Source of the DNA: Cohnella terricola
GTDB lineage: Bacteria; Bacillota; Bacilli; Paenibacillales; Paenibacillaceae
Assembly (NCBI RefSeq): GCF_007786475.1
Contig: NZ_VNJJ01000006.1
Span: forward strand, 328,156-392,155
DNA length: 64,000 bases
Direction: 5' to 3'
The notes beneath the pieces were generated by a model. It had not been told where the DNA came from, searched no databases, and saw only the letters and a program-made list of their open reading frames with translations. Below, piece by piece: positions 37,478 through 47,415 of the stretch. How positions within the stretch are numbered: the stretch's first letter is position 1; each line of letters begins with the position of its first letter. Made by a program: the position numbers and the translations under genes.

Positions 37478-37659
37478 CGATGTTTTATATCGCTATTCCC
37501 TATGTGCACCCCTTACGCTCCCGCATTAGCGATGCTTTTCATCGTTATGCTCTGGATACGTTAGTGCTTTGAACGTAACATGCCATTAATAACGATGTTT
37601 TGTATCGCTGTGGGTCTACGCCTGGTGCCAACCTTGGTTAACAACGATGTTTTTCATCG
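37478..37659. repeat. Cluster of four palindromic cores, same geometry as the 19904 array
   Basis: 15-bp cores start at 37478, 37530, 37593 and 37645; spacings are 52, 63 and 52 bp. Cores: CGATG-TTTTA-TATCG, CGATG-CTTTT-CATCG, CGATG-TTTTG-TATCG and CGATG-TTTTT-CATCG. Intervening sequence is unlike that of the other clusters. It lies between two facing terminators (candidate RNA and tRNA-Ser). Confidence 0.85.
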
Positions 37660-37678
37660 TTATTCGCACTTGGAATAC

Positions 37679-37706
37679 AAAAAACCGATTCCTTCTCAGG
37701 AATCGG
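37679..37706 (-). terminator. Terminator of tRNA-Ser
   Basis: Perfect stem CCGATTCC and GGAATCGG, then six T on the minus strand, 17 bases past the tRNA CCA end. Confidence 0.92.
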
Positions 37707-37722
37707 ACTTGTTTTTTGTTTA

Positions 37723-37813
37723 TGGCGGAGAGGGTGGGATTCGAACCCACGCACGCCTTGCGACGCCTAGATGATTTCGAGTCAACCCCCTTGGACCACT
37801 TGGGTACCTCTCC
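37723..37813 (-). tRNA. tRNA-Ser (anticodon CGA)
   Basis: 91 bases including encoded CCA. Acceptor GGAGAGG / CCTCTCC with discriminator G, D-arm with CCCAAGTGG, anticodon loop CTCGAAA (anticodon CGA, codon UCG), a long variable arm as in serine tRNAs, and T loop GGTTCGAATCCC. Followed by its own terminator. Confidence 0.95.
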
Positions 37814-37874
37814 GCAGCAAGAAAAAGCATACCACATTTATTTTCGGCTTGCAACTGGTTTGTATCTCCAGTTT

Positions 37875-38096
37875 TTACGGCGCTTGATCACCGGTCGACG
37901 CTTCGCCGGCAGGACGCAATATCTTCTTCATGCTCTTCTCGAATTTGGCGCGCGGCAGCAAAATGCTATGTTTGCAATTGACGCATTTAATCCGAATATC
38001 CATCCCCATTCGGATGATCTCCATCTCGTTGGCCCCGCATGGATGGGGCTTCTTCATCAGCACGACATCTCCAAGCTCGAACGTTTTGCGCTCCAT
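37875..38096 (-). CDS. DUF951 (YyzM) family small protein
   Basis: 73 aa. FELGDVVLMKKPHPCGANEMEIIRMGMDIRIKC and CVNCKHS contain the conserved CG and CxxC cysteines of the family, which suggest a zinc ribbon. Function unknown. Follows the mscS-like gene, as in Bacillus near noc/parA. Confidence 0.88.
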   Translation of the reverse strand: MERKTFELGDVVLMKKPHPCGANEMEIIRMGMDIRIKCVNCKHSILLPRAKFEKSMKKILRPAGEASTGDQAP

Positions 38097-38127
38097 TTCC
38101 GCCCCTCCCTTTTGATCGCCGGATCGG

Positions 38128-38991
38128 TTACGTAATTTCCTTCTCTCTGGCCAGTTCCAGTGCCTTCTGCACTTCCGTGTTGATCAGTCGGGTCACTTCG
38201 CCCGTCGTGTTCGGCTTGCATCTTGCCGTTATGCGGATCGTCATTTGGTTAAACGCAATCGTCTGAATGCCGAGCACTTCCGGTGTCGAGGTAATGTTCG
38301 CGTCTTTAATCAGATTCAGAACGTTCCGAATGGTGGACGTCATCTCTTCGATCGTACGATCGAACGTGGTCGAGATATCGACCACCGCAAGCAATGGATT
38401 TACCGAGAAGTTCGTTACTTCGGTAATCGAGCCGTTCGGAATGATGTGCACTTCTCCGGTCCAGTTGCGAATTCGCGTCGTCCTCAGTCCGATCATCTCT
38501 ACCGTTCCCTTGAACGAACCGGTCTGAATGACGTCGCCTACCGCGAATTGATCCTCGAGAATAATGAAAAATCCGGTAATGACGTCTTTAACCAAGCTTT
38601 GCGCCCCGAAACCGATCGCCAGCCCGATCACTCCCGCCCCCGCTAGCAGCGGCGCAATCTGAATATGAAATTCCCCTAGTATCAATAATATCGCAATAAA
38701 GTTGATAATATAAGAGGCTGCATTTTTCAGCAATCTGCCCATCGTCTGCACGCGCCGCGTTCTCAGCTTGAGCTTTCGCGATCGTTTCTCGCTCGTGACC
38801 TGATCGATAAACCGATTGACGACAATCAGCACCAAACGGCTTACGAGAAAGATTAGGACGACCTTTAGGAGAACCAAGGCGACAGAGGTCCACATCTCCG
38901 TATCGAGAATGAAATCCCATATTTTATTGATGAATTGATTCCATAGACCCTCATCCGTTATCGCAGCTTCCGCAAGTGTTAGAATGCGCAT
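38128..38991 (-). CDS. MscS-family small-conductance mechanosensitive channel
   Basis: 287 aa. Membrane helices at about 33-55, 88-108 and the pore-lining TM3 with GAGVIGLAIGFGAQSLVKDVITGF, then the beta domain (VGDVIQTGSFKGTVEMIGLRTTRIR) and the C-terminal alpha/beta part. Likely gates on hypo-osmotic shock. Same local position as in Bacillus. Confidence 0.92.
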   Translation of the reverse strand: MRILTLAEAAITDEGLWNQFINKIWDFILDTEMWTSVALVLLKVVLIFLVSRLVLIVVNRFIDQVTSEKRSRKLKLRTRRVQTMGRLLKNAASYIINFIAILLILGEFHIQIAPLLAGAGVIGLAIGFGAQSLVKDVITGFFIILEDQFAVGDVIQTGSFKGTVEMIGLRTTRIRNWTGEVHIIPNGSITEVTNFSVNPLLAVVDISTTFDRTIEEMTSTIRNVLNLIKDANITSTPEVLGIQTIAFNQMTIRITARCKPNTTGEVTRLINTEVQKALELAREKEIT

Positions 38992-39012
38992 CGGCTTGAT
39001 ATCTCCTTTGAC

Positions 39013-39258
39013 TCAATGAATCCGATCGTAGCCGTCGGGCGTCTTCTCGAACAATCCGCGAATCTCTACGTTTTCAGAGACGATGATCCGCTTTACTTGT
39101 TCCAGTTCGACGCTTGGAAACGCAATGGACAACGCGCACCCCGCGGTGATCTCTTTGGGCGTAGGGCAAATATCAATCTCGATATCCGCGTACTCGAGCA
39201 GCATTTCCGCGCGCAGCGCTTGTTGCGTGGAATCGAAGGCGATCAATAGAGTGTCCAA
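39013..39258 (-). CDS. DUF3343 family protein (putative Se/S carrier-like)
   Basis: 81 aa, matching the DUF3343 pattern (FDSTQQALRAEMLL, then PTPKEITAGCALSIAF with one conserved Cys). In other bacteria such proteins co-occur with selenium-linked genes and with the class V aminotransferase family seen at 40510. No selD is present here, so function is open. Confidence 0.8.
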   Translation of the reverse strand: MDTLLIAFDSTQQALRAEMLLEYADIEIDICPTPKEITAGCALSIAFPSVELEQVKRIIVSENVEIRGLFEKTPDGYDRIH

Positions 39259-39389
39259 TACGCTAGCCTCCTGTCTATCGTACTTGTTTCCGGCTTCGCC
39301 CGCAATCGATCATTGCGATCCTCCAAGTATAAATACGTTCTTCTGTCCATATACTAGTAACATACTAGGGTAGGAGGCGAATCGGACGA

Positions 39390-40010
39390 ATGAACGGCGC
39401 TTGGGAGAAACATCCGAGCTCTGCACCGGAATCGGCGGCGCTCTCTTTAAAAATTCCTTTTAACGATCCAACCGTATTGCAGCGATTGTCCAAGAAGCTC
39501 GAGGACTATTTGGATGCTTTGTCGCCGGAGCGACGCGTCGTTATCGTCTGCGTGGGCACGGACCGCTCGACGGGAGATTCCCTCGGCCCGCTGGTCGGAA
39601 CCGCTTTATCTCGGGAGAGCAATCCCTTGTTCGATCTTTATGGAACGTTGGAGGAGCCTGTTCATGCCATGAACTTGGGCGATACGTTGCTCAAAATCAT
39701 GAGATCTTCGCGTCAGCCTTTCGTTATCGCCATCGACGCCTGTCTCGGACAAGTCTCCAGTGTTGGTTGCATCCAGCTCGGGTCGGGTCCCGTACGGCCG
39801 GGTGCCGGCGTGAACAAGGAGCTTCCTCCCGTCGGCGATATTCATATGACTGGAATTGTGAACGTCGGGGGGTTCATGGAGTATTTTGTTCTTCAGAACA
39901 CTCGCCTGAATCTCGTCGTCAAGATGTCTGAGATCATCGCGCAAAGTCTACTGAACGCCGTACATAATACCCGCAAAAATAAGGTCATCCCTTTTGCATT
40001 GCCAGACTAA
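39390..40010 (+). CDS. yyaC: Spore protease YyaC
   Basis: 206 aa of the germination-protease-related YyaC family: VVIVCVGTDRSTGDSLGPLVG, YGTLEEPVHAMNL, VIAIDACLG and GIVNVGGFMEY. Linked to sporulation. Plus-strand gene among minus-strand neighbours; its 3' end overlaps the DUF4446 gene by 26 bases tail to tail. The ribosome binding site is GTAGGAGG. Confidence 0.9.
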   Translation: MNGAWEKHPSSAPESAALSLKIPFNDPTVLQRLSKKLEDYLDALSPERRVVIVCVGTDRSTGDSLGPLVGTALSRESNPLFDLYGTLEEPVHAMNLGDTLLKIMRSSRQPFVIAIDACLGQVSSVGCIQLGSGPVRPGAGVNKELPPVGDIHMTGIVNVGGFMEYFVLQNTRLNLVVKMSEIIAQSLLNAVHNTRKNKVIPFALPD

Positions 40011-40476
40011 TAGCGGTCTTCTCTTCCGGAGTCAACATATATGCGGATTGACCTTTATCGATCGGCTTCGCATAGAGGAACGTCTGTTCTCTACCGTGAA
40101 TTCCGGTGATGACCACTCCGTCTTGATCCTCGTTCACGAACGCGATGGAGAAGCTCAGATCACTCCCCGAATCGGAAAAAGCATTGAACCGATGAACGCC
40201 GACTCGTCCCATCAAGGACGCGAGGCGTTTTTCATTCTTCTCCGTTTTTTCGTCCTGAAGATTCTGTTTACCGTCTAGCGCGGCCAACCTTTCGTGAATG
40301 ACATTCATCACTTCTTCCATATTCGGGACGCCGGTCTCGCCTATCATTTGCTGATGCGACTTTTTTAATTTCCGAAGCTTGCTGGACAACACGCCAAGCC
40401 ACACGAATGTAGCGACAAGAAGCACGCCCGTTCCCGCCGCGACGGCCATGGCGATTTGATCGTTCCAACTATCCAT
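39985..40476 (-). CDS. DUF4446 family membrane-anchored protein
   Basis: 163 aa. One N-terminal membrane helix (about 9-28), a coiled-coil region (about 30-85) and the conserved domain GVHRFNAFSDSGSDLSFSIAFVNEDQDGVVITGIHGRE. Function unknown; conserved beside yyaC and parB in Bacilli. Confidence 0.87.
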   Translation of the reverse strand: MDSWNDQIAMAVAAGTGVLLVATFVWLGVLSSKLRKLKKSHQQMIGETGVPNMEEVMNVIHERLAALDGKQNLQDEKTEKNEKRLASLMGRVGVHRFNAFSDSGSDLSFSIAFVNEDQDGVVITGIHGREQTFLYAKPIDKGQSAYMLTPEEKTAISLAMQKG

Positions 40477-40509
40477 TTTTCTTTCTCCCCCAATGTCTCT
40501 CGCTCTGCC

Positions 40510-41688
40510 CTATCTGCCGCTCTTTCCAAGAGCTTGAGAAATTTCCTTTACGGCCTCAACCATAGATACGATATCCGATTTTTCGGTAAAATATCCGGGA
40601 CTGGCGCGCACTGCGCCCGTCTCGTAAGTACCCGCCGTCTCATGTCCAAGCGGAGTACAGTGGAATCCCGCCCTTACCGCGATCCCGAATTGCTGATCCA
40701 ACACGAACGCCATTTCAGAAGGATCGATTCCTTCCACGAGGAACGACACGATCGCTGTCCGATCTGCGCCGAGCTCAGGTCCAAGCAATGTGATCCCTTC
40801 GATTTCTTGAAGACCGGCCATCAATTCAAAGGTAAGTTGTTGTTCCTTCTTATGGATCGCTTCGGGAGTCTCTTTAAGAACATAATTGACGCCTTCGGAA
40901 AGCCCGGCTAGCCCGACTGTATTTTGCGTTCCCGCCTCATAACGATCCGGACGCACTAGCGGCTGTTCAGGTGCCTCCGATTTGCTCCCCGTTCCGCCTT
41001 GCATGAGCGGCTCCAACTCCAAGTCGGGATGAATGAATAACCCGCCCGTTCCTTGCGGACCCATCAATCCTTTGTGACCGGGGAACGCCAACAGATCAAT
41101 CCCCATGCTCCCAACATCGATCGGCAGCACGCCGGCACTCTGAGCCGCATCGACGAGAAGCTTTACGCCTCTCTTTCGGGTTATCTCTCCGATCTCTCCG
41201 ACGGGAGCGATCGAACCGAATAGATTCGAACTATGCGTCACGGCTAGAAGTCTCGTTTTCCCCATAATAGCCGCATCTATCTCTTCTATATTAAGTATTC
41301 CTCGGGCATCGGCGGAAACATAGGTTACGTCGATGCCGAATCTGCGTTTTAATGCTTCCAACGGCCGCCTCACCGAGTTATGTTCCAATGTCGTGGCGAC
41401 AACATGATCCCCAGGCTTCAACAGACCTTGAATCGCAAGATTTAACGCATGCGTCGTATTCAATGCAAAAGCAATATCGTTCGGGTTTTTCGCACCAAAC
41501 AATCGCGCCAGCCGCTTGCGTGTCTCGAATAGCACCCTACTCGCCTTAACGGCCATCGCATGGCTTCCCCGGCCCGGGTTAGCCGCGCTTTCTTTCATGC
41601 TTCTTTCCATCGCTTCGAGCACGGCGGGTGGTTTGGGCCAACTCGTCGCGGCATTGTCCAGATAGATGATCGGTTTGTTCTCCTGCAT
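40510..41688 (-). CDS. Class V aminotransferase, cysteine-desulfurase-like
   Basis: 392 aa PLP enzyme. Starts IYLDNAATSWPKPPAVLEAM; PLP Lys in AFPGHKGLMGPQG; active-site loop Cys in FHCTPLGHET. The NAATSWPKP start places it with the family often found beside DUF3343 proteins rather than with IscS. Probably moves sulfur or selenium from cysteine-type substrates; the true substrate is unknown. Confidence 0.88.
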   Translation of the reverse strand: MQENKPIIYLDNAATSWPKPPAVLEAMERSMKESAANPGRGSHAMAVKASRVLFETRKRLARLFGAKNPNDIAFALNTTHALNLAIQGLLKPGDHVVATTLEHNSVRRPLEALKRRFGIDVTYVSADARGILNIEEIDAAIMGKTRLLAVTHSSNLFGSIAPVGEIGEITRKRGVKLLVDAAQSAGVLPIDVGSMGIDLLAFPGHKGLMGPQGTGGLFIHPDLELEPLMQGGTGSKSEAPEQPLVRPDRYEAGTQNTVGLAGLSEGVNYVLKETPEAIHKKEQQLTFELMAGLQEIEGITLLGPELGADRTAIVSFLVEGIDPSEMAFVLDQQFGIAVRAGFHCTPLGHETAGTYETGAVRASPGYFTEKSDIVSMVEAVKEISQALGKSGR

Positions 41689-41781
41689 GCCTTTTCACCT
41701 TCCTTAAAACAACAATAGCACACCTTAGTTTAATCTTTCCGCAGGAAGATTACAACTTCGGCATGCTATCGAAATTCGTGA

Positions 41782-42630
41782 TTAGGCCAATGCTTTTAAC
41801 AGTTCCAGAAGGCGTTCCAGATCGGTCTTCCCGAAGTAAGAAAGTTCGATTTTACCTTTATCCTTGTTTGGCTTGATTCGAACTGTCGTTTGGAACTTTT
41901 CGCGCAATGTCTCTTCGATCTCTTCAATGAACGGATCGCGTTTCTTGGCTTTCGCTTTCGGTTTAACGCTCGTTTTCGTATCGGTCTTCTGAACCACTTC
42001 CTCGAGCTCGCGCACGCTCCATTCGCCCGCAACCGTTTGCTTCGCCAACTGGCGTCTTAAAGCGTCTTCTTTAATACCCGCCAGCGCGCGCGCATGACCC
42101 ATCGATAGTGTTCCACGTGAAACATAATCTTTGATCTCGTCCGGAAGCGAGAGCAACCGCAGGAAATTCGCAATGTGGGAACGCGACTTGCCGACCTTGA
42201 GAGAAAGCTCTTCCTGCGTGAGGTTAAATTGATTCATGATCGCTTGGTAAGCGATCGCGACCTCGATCGAATTCAGGTCTTCGCGTTGCACGTTCTCGAT
42301 CAGGGCAATCTCCATGACTTGTTGATCGTTATACGTTCGAACGACCGCCGGGATCGTCGCGTTGCCCAGCATTTGTGAAGCTCTGAACCGCCGTTCCCCG
42401 GCGATAATCTCGTATCCTTTTAAAGCCTGGCGCACAACGATCGGCTGAATAACGCCGTGTTCGCGAATCGATTCCGCCAGTTCTTTGATCGCATCTTCTT
42501 CAAATGTTTTACGAGGCTGATAAGGGTTCGCCCGAAGCTGCGTCAAAGGAATTTCTACGATTTTGTCATCTTCTTTAATCGAAAGGGACGTGATGAGCGC
42601 ATCCAGCCCTTTACCTAGCCGCTTGCTCAT
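41782..42630 (-). CDS. parB: Chromosome-partitioning protein ParB (Spo0J)
   Basis: 282 aa CTP-dependent clamp. N-terminal ParB/Srx domain with GERRFRA (arginine-rich CTP box), central helix-turn-helix ([27 protein letters not shown]) and a C-terminal dimer domain. A perfect parS site lies inside the gene (42109-42124), as in B. subtilis spo0J. Overlaps parA by 20 bases. Confidence 0.96.
   Translation of the reverse strand: MSKRLGKGLDALITSLSIKEDDKIVEIPLTQLRANPYQPRKTFEEDAIKELAESIREHGVIQPIVVRQALKGYEIIAGERRFRASQMLGNATIPAVVRTYNDQQVMEIALIENVQREDLNSIEVAIAYQAIMNQFNLTQEELSLKVGKSRSHIANFLRLLSLPDEIKDYVSRGTLSMGHARALAGIKEDALRRQLAKQTVAGEWSVRELEEVVQKTDTKTSVKPKAKAKKRDPFIEEIEETLREKFQTTVRIKPNKDKGKIELSYFGKTDLERLLELLKALA
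42109..42124. promoter_or_regulatory. parS centromere-like site within parB
   Basis: TGTTCCACGTGAAACA, identical to a natural B. subtilis parS variant. Loading site for ParB clamps near the origin. Confidence 0.93.
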
Positions 42631-43384
42631 AGGAGATCACTTCCTTCGCCAACTCAAGATACACTTCCGCGCCCTTGGACTTCGGATCGTACGTAATAAT
42701 GGACTGGCCATGGGACGGCGCTTCGCTCAATCTAACATTACGAGGAATTACGGTCTGATACACTTTCTGCTGAAAATACTTCTTAACCTCTTCGATGACT
42801 TGAATGCCCAGATTCGTCCGAGCGTCGAACATCGTGAGCAAGACGCCTTCGATCTGCAGCGACGTGTTCAGATGTTTCTGGACGAGGCGGATGGAATTCA
42901 GCAGTTGGCTGAGTCCTTCCAACGCATAATACTCGCATTGAATCGGAATCAACACGGAATCCGCGGCCGTAAGCGAGTTGATCGTCAATATGCCCAGCGA
43001 CGGAGGACAGTCGATCAGAATATAATCGAAATCGTTCCGTATCGTGCCAAGAGCCTTCTTCAGACGAATTTCGCGAGACATCGTCGGAACAAGCTCGATC
43101 TCCGCGCCAGCGAGCTGGATCGTAGCCGGAATAATCTTCAGATTAGGAACTTCCGTATCCGTGATCGCTTGTTTCGGATTCACTTCGTTAATCAGAACGT
43201 CGTATATGCAATAACTCACGTCCGCCTTATTAATGCCGATGCCGCTTGTCGTATTGCCTTGGGGATCGATGTCGACGATCAGCACTTTTTTGCCGAGGGA
43301 CGCAAGGCAAGCGCCGAGATTCACCGATGTCGTCGTTTTACCGACCCCACCCTTCTGATTGGCAATCGCAATAATTTTAGACAA
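42611..43384 (-). CDS. parA: Chromosome-partitioning ATPase ParA (Soj)
   Basis: 257 aa. Deviant Walker [13 protein letters not shown] with signature Lys, Walker A' (VDIDPQGN) and Walker B ([10 protein letters not shown]). Partners ParB in origin segregation and DnaA control. Confidence 0.97.
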   Translation of the reverse strand: MSKIIAIANQKGGVGKTTTSVNLGACLASLGKKVLIVDIDPQGNTTSGIGINKADVSYCIYDVLINEVNPKQAITDTEVPNLKIIPATIQLAGAEIELVPTMSREIRLKKALGTIRNDFDYILIDCPPSLGILTINSLTAADSVLIPIQCEYYALEGLSQLLNSIRLVQKHLNTSLQIEGVLLTMFDARTNLGIQVIEEVKKYFQQKVYQTVIPRNVRLSEAPSHGQSIITYDPKSKGAEVYLELAKEVISYEQAAR

Positions 43385-43508
43385 CCTTATTCACCTCAAT
43401 GTTAATCAACCAAGTACAGAAACAAAAAACGGTCCCGTGCCGAACGCGCTCGCCAACTAACCGTCCAAGGCAAGCGTAACGATATCAAGCATAGGGTCCG
43501 CTTTGATT

Positions 43509-44324
43509 CTAACGTTTTGGAATTCGGATAATAATCTCGTAATGGTCTTCGCAGTCTTTTTCATCCGCTTTAATCGGAATACCGGAGCCATTGACCATAT
43601 CAACGGATTGCCGGATCGTATTTAACGCAAGTCTAACATCTTTGGAAAACGAGAAACGTTTCGACTTTTTCGGTTTGGTGGCTTCCAGATAAAAGGCGAT
43701 CCTCGTCTCCGTTTGTTTAACGTTAAGCTCTTTTTCTATAATTTCCTTCAGCAGCTTGTTCTGCATTTCTTCGTCAGGCAGCGACAAAAGCGCCCGTCCG
43801 TGACGTTCGGTTATCCGGCGTTCAAGCAGTGCCTGCCTAACCGTTTCACCTAATTGCAGTAGCCGAATTTTGTTCGCGATCGTGGACTGGCTTTTACCGA
43901 GCCTCTGCGCCAGGCTTTCCTGAGTGAGCTGGTGAAGATCGATCAATTTCTGATAAGCGATCGCTTCCTCAAGAGCTGTCAAGCCTTCGCGTTGAAGGTT
44001 CTCGATCAACGCGACCGAAGCTGCTTGCGAATCGTTGATCTCTCTAACAATCGCCGGAATGTTTTCCATGCCCAGCTTCGTGACGGCGCGCCATCTGCGT
44101 TCGCCCGCAATAATCTCGTACTTTCCATCCCGAATCCGGACGACGATAGGCTGAATAACCCCATGCGTCTTGATCGTCTGGCACAGCTCATCGATCCGGT
44201 CATCATCGAACACGGTTCGCGGCTGGTAGGGACTAGGCACGATATCTTGGATCGGTATTTGTTTGACTTCTTCTTGATTGCTGCGGTCCGATAAGCCCAG
44301 CAACCTTGAAAATTGCTCTTTCAT
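43509..44324 (-). CDS. noc: Nucleoid occlusion protein Noc
   Basis: 271 aa ParB paralogue. Starts with the amphipathic membrane-targeting helix [11 protein letters not shown], typical of Noc, then a ParB domain with GERRWRA and the helix-turn-helix [24 protein letters not shown]. Blocks Z-ring formation over DNA. Lies between rsmG and parA, the standard order. Confidence 0.95.
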   Translation of the reverse strand: MKEQFSRLLGLSDRSNQEEVKQIPIQDIVPSPYQPRTVFDDDRIDELCQTIKTHGVIQPIVVRIRDGKYEIIAGERRWRAVTKLGMENIPAIVREINDSQAASVALIENLQREGLTALEEAIAYQKLIDLHQLTQESLAQRLGKSQSTIANKIRLLQLGETVRQALLERRITERHGRALLSLPDEEMQNKLLKEIIEKELNVKQTETRIAFYLEATKPKKSKRFSFSKDVRLALNTIRQSVDMVNGSGIPIKADEKDCEDHYEIIIRIPKR

Positions 44325-44643
44325 TTCTCTCGGATCACCACATTAAGTAAGATAGGACGAATAAGTTAAATTGTGTCCATAGCGACGAAAAAGCGCCGCC
44401 AATTCGCGCCATACGGCGCATCTGCGGCACGTTAATCTGTTACTCTACTTTATTCGCTATTCCTGCCCTATTTTCCTGCTTACGAAAAAACTTTCGCGAC
44501 GCATCAATCGTTCACACGAGTTCTTATGTATCGCAAGCAATCAATGTGCGGTAATCTTCCCTAGAAAGAACTGTCTACGTCAAACAAATACGGTCTCTAC
44601 CATTAAGAATAGCACGAATAAATAGACCGAGTAAACGTAAAAA

Positions 44644-44659
44644 TGTTCCACGTGAAACA
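44644..44659 (+). promoter_or_regulatory. parS site, left copy
   Basis: TGTTCCACGTGAAACA; the same 16-mer as in parB. The next copy is in opposite orientation 37 bases on. Confidence 0.93.
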
Positions 44660-44680
44660 ATACTCTCCTAAGGAAGGTAA

Positions 44681-44696
44681 TGTTTCACGTGGAACA
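44681..44696 (-). promoter_or_regulatory. parS site, right copy (inverted)
   Basis: TGTTTCACGTGGAACA, the exact reverse complement of the left copy. Confidence 0.93.
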
Positions 44697-44731
44697 TTTC
44701 CAAAATAACGTTTGTTTCTCAAGATGATCGA

Positions 44732-45484
44732 CTAGCGTTTACCGATGTTTGCGATCGGTTTGATCAATGGCGATTTAAGAGGAAGGCCGGATTTGCGAGG
44801 ATAGATCGCGGGAGTAGCTCCCTTTTTCTCGCAAACAACAAGATGGCGATCGGCTCCTTCAGTAGGAAGCGATAATTGCTTTACATCTATCAGTCGGCCG
44901 TTCAGTTTCGTTAAACTGTACCGTCCTTCTTCGAGCTCTTCCGAAATGTCCGTTCCTTTCATCGCAACGAACAATCCGCTAGGGCGGACGAATGGCAAAC
45001 AAAATTCGTTCAGCACCGCAAGTCTCGCAACTGCCCGAGCGGTTACGATGTCATAATGGTCGCGATGCTCCTCTTTTCTTGCCGCATCTTCTGCACGGCT
45101 ATGCAGGCATAATACTCCGTTTAGCCCGAGCCTTGAAGTGACTTCTTCGAGAAACTTGATCCGTTTAGCCAATGCATCGATGATCGTTACTTGCATGTGG
45201 GGGAAAACGATCGCTAGCGGAATCGAGGGGAATCCGGCTCCCGAACCGATATCCGCTAACGAGTGTTGCTTGTGGAACTGAACCGCTCCGGTCAATGTCA
45301 GCGAGTCATAGAAATGCTTCTCGTACACTGCTTCTCTTTCGGTGATGCCCGTTAGGTTCATTTTTTCGTTCCATTCCACTAGAAGCGAGTAGTACGTTTC
45401 GAACTGTTCCAACTGGTGCTCCGTCAATTGGATTCCGAATGGGGCAACTTGTTCCGCAAAATTCCGTTGGATGTGATCCATCAT
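44732..45484 (-). CDS. rsmG: 16S rRNA (guanine527-N7)-methyltransferase RsmG
   Basis: 250 aa SAM-dependent methyltransferase (GidB). SAM-binding [17 protein letters not shown], then VTARAVA. Modifies 16S rRNA; loss gives low-level streptomycin resistance in relatives. A basic C-terminal tail (about 225-250) is somewhat longer than usual. Overlaps mnmG by 4 bases. Confidence 0.95.
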   Translation of the reverse strand: MMDHIQRNFAEQVAPFGIQLTEHQLEQFETYYSLLVEWNEKMNLTGITEREAVYEKHFYDSLTLTGAVQFHKQHSLADIGSGAGFPSIPLAIVFPHMQVTIIDALAKRIKFLEEVTSRLGLNGVLCLHSRAEDAARKEEHRDHYDIVTARAVARLAVLNEFCLPFVRPSGLFVAMKGTDISEELEEGRYSLTKLNGRLIDVKQLSLPTEGADRHLVVCEKKGATPAIYPRKSGLPLKSPLIKPIANIGKR

Positions 45485-47382
45485 GAACTATGCGCCGCCG
45501 CGGTTACCCGATTGTAATGTTCCAAGTGCACGAGAAGAATGGATAAATCGGCCGGTGTAACGCCCGAAATTCTTGAAGCTTGACCGATGGACAGCGGCCG
45601 GATTTTGCCAAGTTTCTGCTTCGCCTCCATGGCCAGACCGTGGACCAAATCGTAGTCGATATTTTCCGGAATCTTCTTCTTCTCCATTTTCTCCATTTTT
45701 TCGACCTGTTGGAGTTGTTTCTCGATATATCCCGTGTATTTCACCTGGATTTCGACTTGTTCTTTTTCTTCTTCCGATAATTCCACCTCAGGAGGAGCGA
45801 GCTTCTCCAAATGCACATAGGTGACTTCGGGTCGACGTAGTAATGTCAGGCCATCAACAGAATTGTTGATCGCCGCCGATCCGACTTCCGCCAGCATCGC
45901 TTGAACGGCTTCGTCCGGCCGGAATTTCGTTCCCTTCAGACGCGCGATTTCCTCATCCACCCGTTGTTTCTTGGCAAGGAATCTGTCGTATCTTTCCTCC
46001 GTGATCAAACCGATTTCGTGACCAAGCGGAGTTAAACGCAAATCGGCATTATCGTGACGAAGCAGCAAACGATATTCCGCTCGCGAAGTAAGCAGTCGAT
46101 ATGGCTCGTTTGTTCCTTTGGTGACCAGATCGTCGATCATGACGCCGATGTATCCTTTGGAGCGATCGATCACGACCGGTTCTTCTCCTTTGGCTCTGCG
46201 AGCTGCATTAATTCCGGCAATAATGCCTTGTCCTGCAGCTTCCTCATAACCCGACGTGCCGTTGATCTGTCCCGCGGTGAATAGATTGTTGACCAGCTTC
46301 GTTTCGAGCGACGGCCATAGCTGCGTCGGAACGACTGCGTCGTATTCGATCGCATATCCGCTGCGCATCATCTCGGCCTTCTCCAATCCGGGAACCGAAC
46401 GGAGAATTCTGAGCTGCACGTCCTCGGGCATGCTCGTGGACAAGCCTTGCACGTAATACTCTTTCGTATTTCGGCCTTCCGGCTCCAAGAAGATCTGATG
46501 CTTCGGCTTATCCGCAAAACGCACGATCTTGTCTTCAATAGACGGGCAATAACGAGGACCCGTCCCTTCGATCAATCCAGTAAACATCGGAGCGCGATGT
46601 AGGTTGTCATTAATGATCTGATGCGTTTCTTCGGACGTGTACGTTAACCAGCATGGCAACTGCTGATTCGTATGTTCCATATACTCCGTCTCATAGGAGA
46701 AGTATTTCGGATTGTTGTCCCCTGGTTGAATCTCGGTCTTGTCGAAGTCGATCGAATCCTTATGCACCCGAGGAGGCGTGCCGGTCTTGAATCGCGCCAA
46801 CTGGAACCCGAGTTGTTTCAACGATTCGGACAATTTAACCGCCGGCTGTTGATTGTTCGGACCGCTCTCATACGTGAGCTCACCTAGAATGACTTTGCCG
46901 CGCAAATAAGTCCCCGTCGTCAATACAACAGTTTTCGCCTCGTAATGGGCACCGGTCTTCGTCACGACGCCGACGCATGCTCCGTTCTCGACGATCAGAT
47001 CTTCGGCCAATCCTTGCCGCAGCGTCAGATTTGGCTGCTTCTCGATCGTTTCCTTCATCGTATGCTGGTACAGGAATTTGTCCGCTTGTGCCCTTAACGC
47101 ATGCACAGCCGGGCCTTTTCCCGTGTTGAGCATTCTCATCTGGATAAACGTTTTGTCAATATTCCGGCCCATCTCCCCGCCAAGTGCGTCAATCTCGCGC
47201 ACAACGTGGCCTTTCGCCGGACCTCCTACGGACGGGTTGCAAGGCATAAAAGCAACCATATCCAAGTTAATCGTCAACAGCAGCGTTTCGCAGCCCATGC
47301 GAGCGGCGGCTAACGCAGCTTCACACCCCGCATGTCCCGCGCCGATGACAATAACATCGTATTTTCCCGCTTCATAGGTCAT
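45481..47382 (-). CDS. mnmG: tRNA uridine-34 5-carboxymethylaminomethyl enzyme MnmG
   Basis: 633 aa FAD enzyme (GidA). FAD-binding [14 protein letters not shown], MnmG signatures [15 protein letters not shown] and [16 protein letters not shown]. Works with MnmE on wobble uridines. ATG at 47382 with AAGGAGGG upstream; a frame extending to 47412 is not needed. Confidence 0.96.
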   Translation of the reverse strand: MTYEAGKYDVIVIGAGHAGCEAALAAARMGCETLLLTINLDMVAFMPCNPSVGGPAKGHVVREIDALGGEMGRNIDKTFIQMRMLNTGKGPAVHALRAQADKFLYQHTMKETIEKQPNLTLRQGLAEDLIVENGACVGVVTKTGAHYEAKTVVLTTGTYLRGKVILGELTYESGPNNQQPAVKLSESLKQLGFQLARFKTGTPPRVHKDSIDFDKTEIQPGDNNPKYFSYETEYMEHTNQQLPCWLTYTSEETHQIINDNLHRAPMFTGLIEGTGPRYCPSIEDKIVRFADKPKHQIFLEPEGRNTKEYYVQGLSTSMPEDVQLRILRSVPGLEKAEMMRSGYAIEYDAVVPTQLWPSLETKLVNNLFTAGQINGTSGYEEAAGQGIIAGINAARRAKGEEPVVIDRSKGYIGVMIDDLVTKGTNEPYRLLTSRAEYRLLLRHDNADLRLTPLGHEIGLITEERYDRFLAKKQRVDEEIARLKGTKFRPDEAVQAMLAEVGSAAINNSVDGLTLLRRPEVTYVHLEKLAPPEVELSEEEKEQVEIQVKYTGYIEKQLQQVEKMEKMEKKKIPENIDYDLVHGLAMEAKQKLGKIRPLSIGQASRISGVTPADLSILLVHLEHYNRVTAAAHSS

Positions 47383-47415
47383 CGTATTTCCCTCCTTGCT
47401 TTCTAATAGCATATG

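Larger units (their letters stand above)
44325..44731. other. noc-rsmG intergenic region with two parS sites
   Basis: 407 bases without a gene. The only clear content is the parS pair at 44644-44696; the rest is AT-rich, with no gene-like frame or terminator seen. Confidence 0.7.

Noticed and set aside
37342..37774. Short open frames across the palindrome cluster and tRNA-Ser
   Set aside because: They run through a terminator, repeats and a tRNA gene, and lack ribosome binding sites.
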